A stretch of 8,723 bases of DNA. It comes from an uncultured Clostridia bacterium. GTDB taxonomy: Bacteria; Bacillota_A; Clostridia; Oscillospirales; Oscillospiraceae. Of the stretch, positions 8,061 through 8,723 are shown piece by piece. The stretch spans positions 1 to 8,723 of the forward strand of contig CAMJQX010000057.1 in NCBI GenBank assembly GCA_946408145.1. The letters are read 5' to 3'. Each line of letters starts with the position of its first letter. Position 1 is the stretch's first letter. A program made the translations under genes and the position numbers. The notes beneath the pieces were generated by a model. That model was not told the DNA's origin, ran no database searches, and saw only the letters and a program-made list of their open reading frames with translations.

Positions 8061-8723
8061 GTGCAGTGCCTGATCAACGGCGTCGAGGAAAACGACAAGA
8101 TGGTGGGCCAGAACGACGGCTTCAACACCGTCGAAGAGGCCGCCGCCATCGCCAGGGAGCTGGAGGCCGCCGGCGCGGACAGCCTGCACATCCGTATCGG
8201 CCCCTGCTACGAGCACATCACCCAGTTCGCCGGCGACCTGTACTTCGCCGCCCGCGGTCTGGAGGGCTACAACAGTCTCGGCACCCGCCTCGACTTCGAC
8301 AAGCAGTTCCAGGGCCTGATCCGCGGCAACAACTCCGGCGTTGGCCTGACGCTCGACATCGCGGCGAAGATCAAGGCGGCGGTCAGCATCCCCGTCGGCT
8401 GCGCCACCTATAACGATCCCGCTCTCGCGCCCGATCTGTTCAACGCAGCCATCGAGGACGGCAAGGTCGATTTCCTGATGATGAACCGGCCGCTGTGCGT
8501 CGATCCCGAGTATGTCAACAAGCTGCGCGAGGGCCGCATCGACGAGATCGCCCCCTGCACGCGCTGCCTGCACTGCTTCTTCGACACCCCGTTCGACCGC
8601 TGCAACATGGAGCACTGCCGCGTCAACGCCGCCTACTTCCGGGCCTACAGCGATTCCATGCCCGAGGGCTACTATCCGCCTCCCGCGGAGACGCCGAAAA
8701 AGGTCATGGTCATCGGCGGCGGC
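8061..8723 (+). CDS. Old Yellow Enzyme-family FMN/4Fe-4S reductase, N-terminally truncated and cut by window end
   Basis: The frame is open from 8046, right after the lysR TAA and in the same frame, to the window end (226 codons). It matches the middle of NADH:flavin oxidoreductases of the 2-enoate/2,4-dienoyl-CoA reductase type. KDFVVQCLING fits barrel strand 5, and IPVGCATYNDPALAPDLF through FLMMNRPLCVDPEYV fits the FMN phosphate end of the barrel. CTRCLHC with a later CRVNAA is the 4Fe-4S cluster motif. KKVMVIGGG opens the FAD/NAD Rossmann domain as the window ends. The first ~200 residues (strands 1-4, with FMN and active-site residues) are absent. GTG at 8061 has AGAAGGA (8047-8053) at 7 bases, so a shortened protein could be made; ATG at 8100 is another option. 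It may be a 5'-deleted pseudogene, or the junction may be an assembly artefact. Confidence 0.75.
   Translation, partial: MQCLINGVEENDKMVGQNDGFNTVEEAAAIARELEAAGADSLHIRIGPCYEHITQFAGDLYFAARGLEGYNSLGTRLDFDKQFQGLIRGNNSGVGLTLDIAAKIKAAVSIPVGCATYNDPALAPDLFNAAIEDGKVDFLMMNRPLCVDPEYVNKLREGRIDEIAPCTRCLHCFFDTPFDRCNMEHCRVNAAYFRAYSDSMPEGYYPPPAETPKKVMVIGGG

Noticed and set aside
7599..8615. 338-codon open frame on minus strand across lysR and the reductase
   Set aside because: It is antisense to two frames with clear protein families. Its openness follows from GC-rich third positions.

Overview
The window looks like chromosome from a GC-rich anaerobic member of the Firmicutes, most likely a clostridial lineage near the Oscillospirales or Lachnospirales. 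Four things point there: a type III glutamine synthetase, a T-box leader on an asparagine synthetase gene, strong GGAGG ribosome binding sites, and an Old Yellow Enzyme-type reductase with an iron-sulfur cluster motif. Placement at genus level is not possible from this sequence.

Layout. (1) Positions 1-102 hold the 3' part of a class II tRNA, probably tRNA-Ser with its anticodon just outside the window, and its terminator. (2) Positions 103-504 are AT-richer than the rest and hold no recognisable gene, only possible relics. (3) At about 490-694 a stand-alone small transcription unit has an extended -10 promoter, a good ribosome binding site, a 20-codon frame and its own terminator. (4) A bidirectional terminator (781-833) separates it from two genes on the minus strand: glnN (type III glutamine synthetase) and, upstream of it, glmS (glucosamine-6-phosphate synthase). 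(5) A divergent regulatory region (4983-5444) carries the glmS promoter on the minus strand. On the plus strand it holds a T-box leader that reads as Asn-specific, followed by asnB. (6) A LysR-type regulator follows with its own promoter starting 4 bases after the asnB stop. (7) From 8046 to the window end there is an open frame for the C-terminal part of an FMN/4Fe-4S/pyridine-nucleotide reductase. The first half of its TIM barrel is missing.

How the genes fit together. GlnN makes glutamine. GlmS and AsnB are both class II amidotransferases that spend the glutamine amide, on amino sugar for the cell wall and on asparagine. The T-box would tie AsnB output to uncharged tRNA-Asn. The specifier codon (AAC) and the base that contacts the tRNA discriminator (C in TGGC, fitting G73) both agree with Asn.

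The points most worth a second look are the T-box expression platform, where the T-box bases can pair directly with the asnB ribosome binding site; the abrupt lysR/reductase junction; the 20-codon small gene; and a pair of similarly built 8-9-8 dyads near two of the promoters. I see no CRISPR array, insertion sequence, prophage or obvious defence system.
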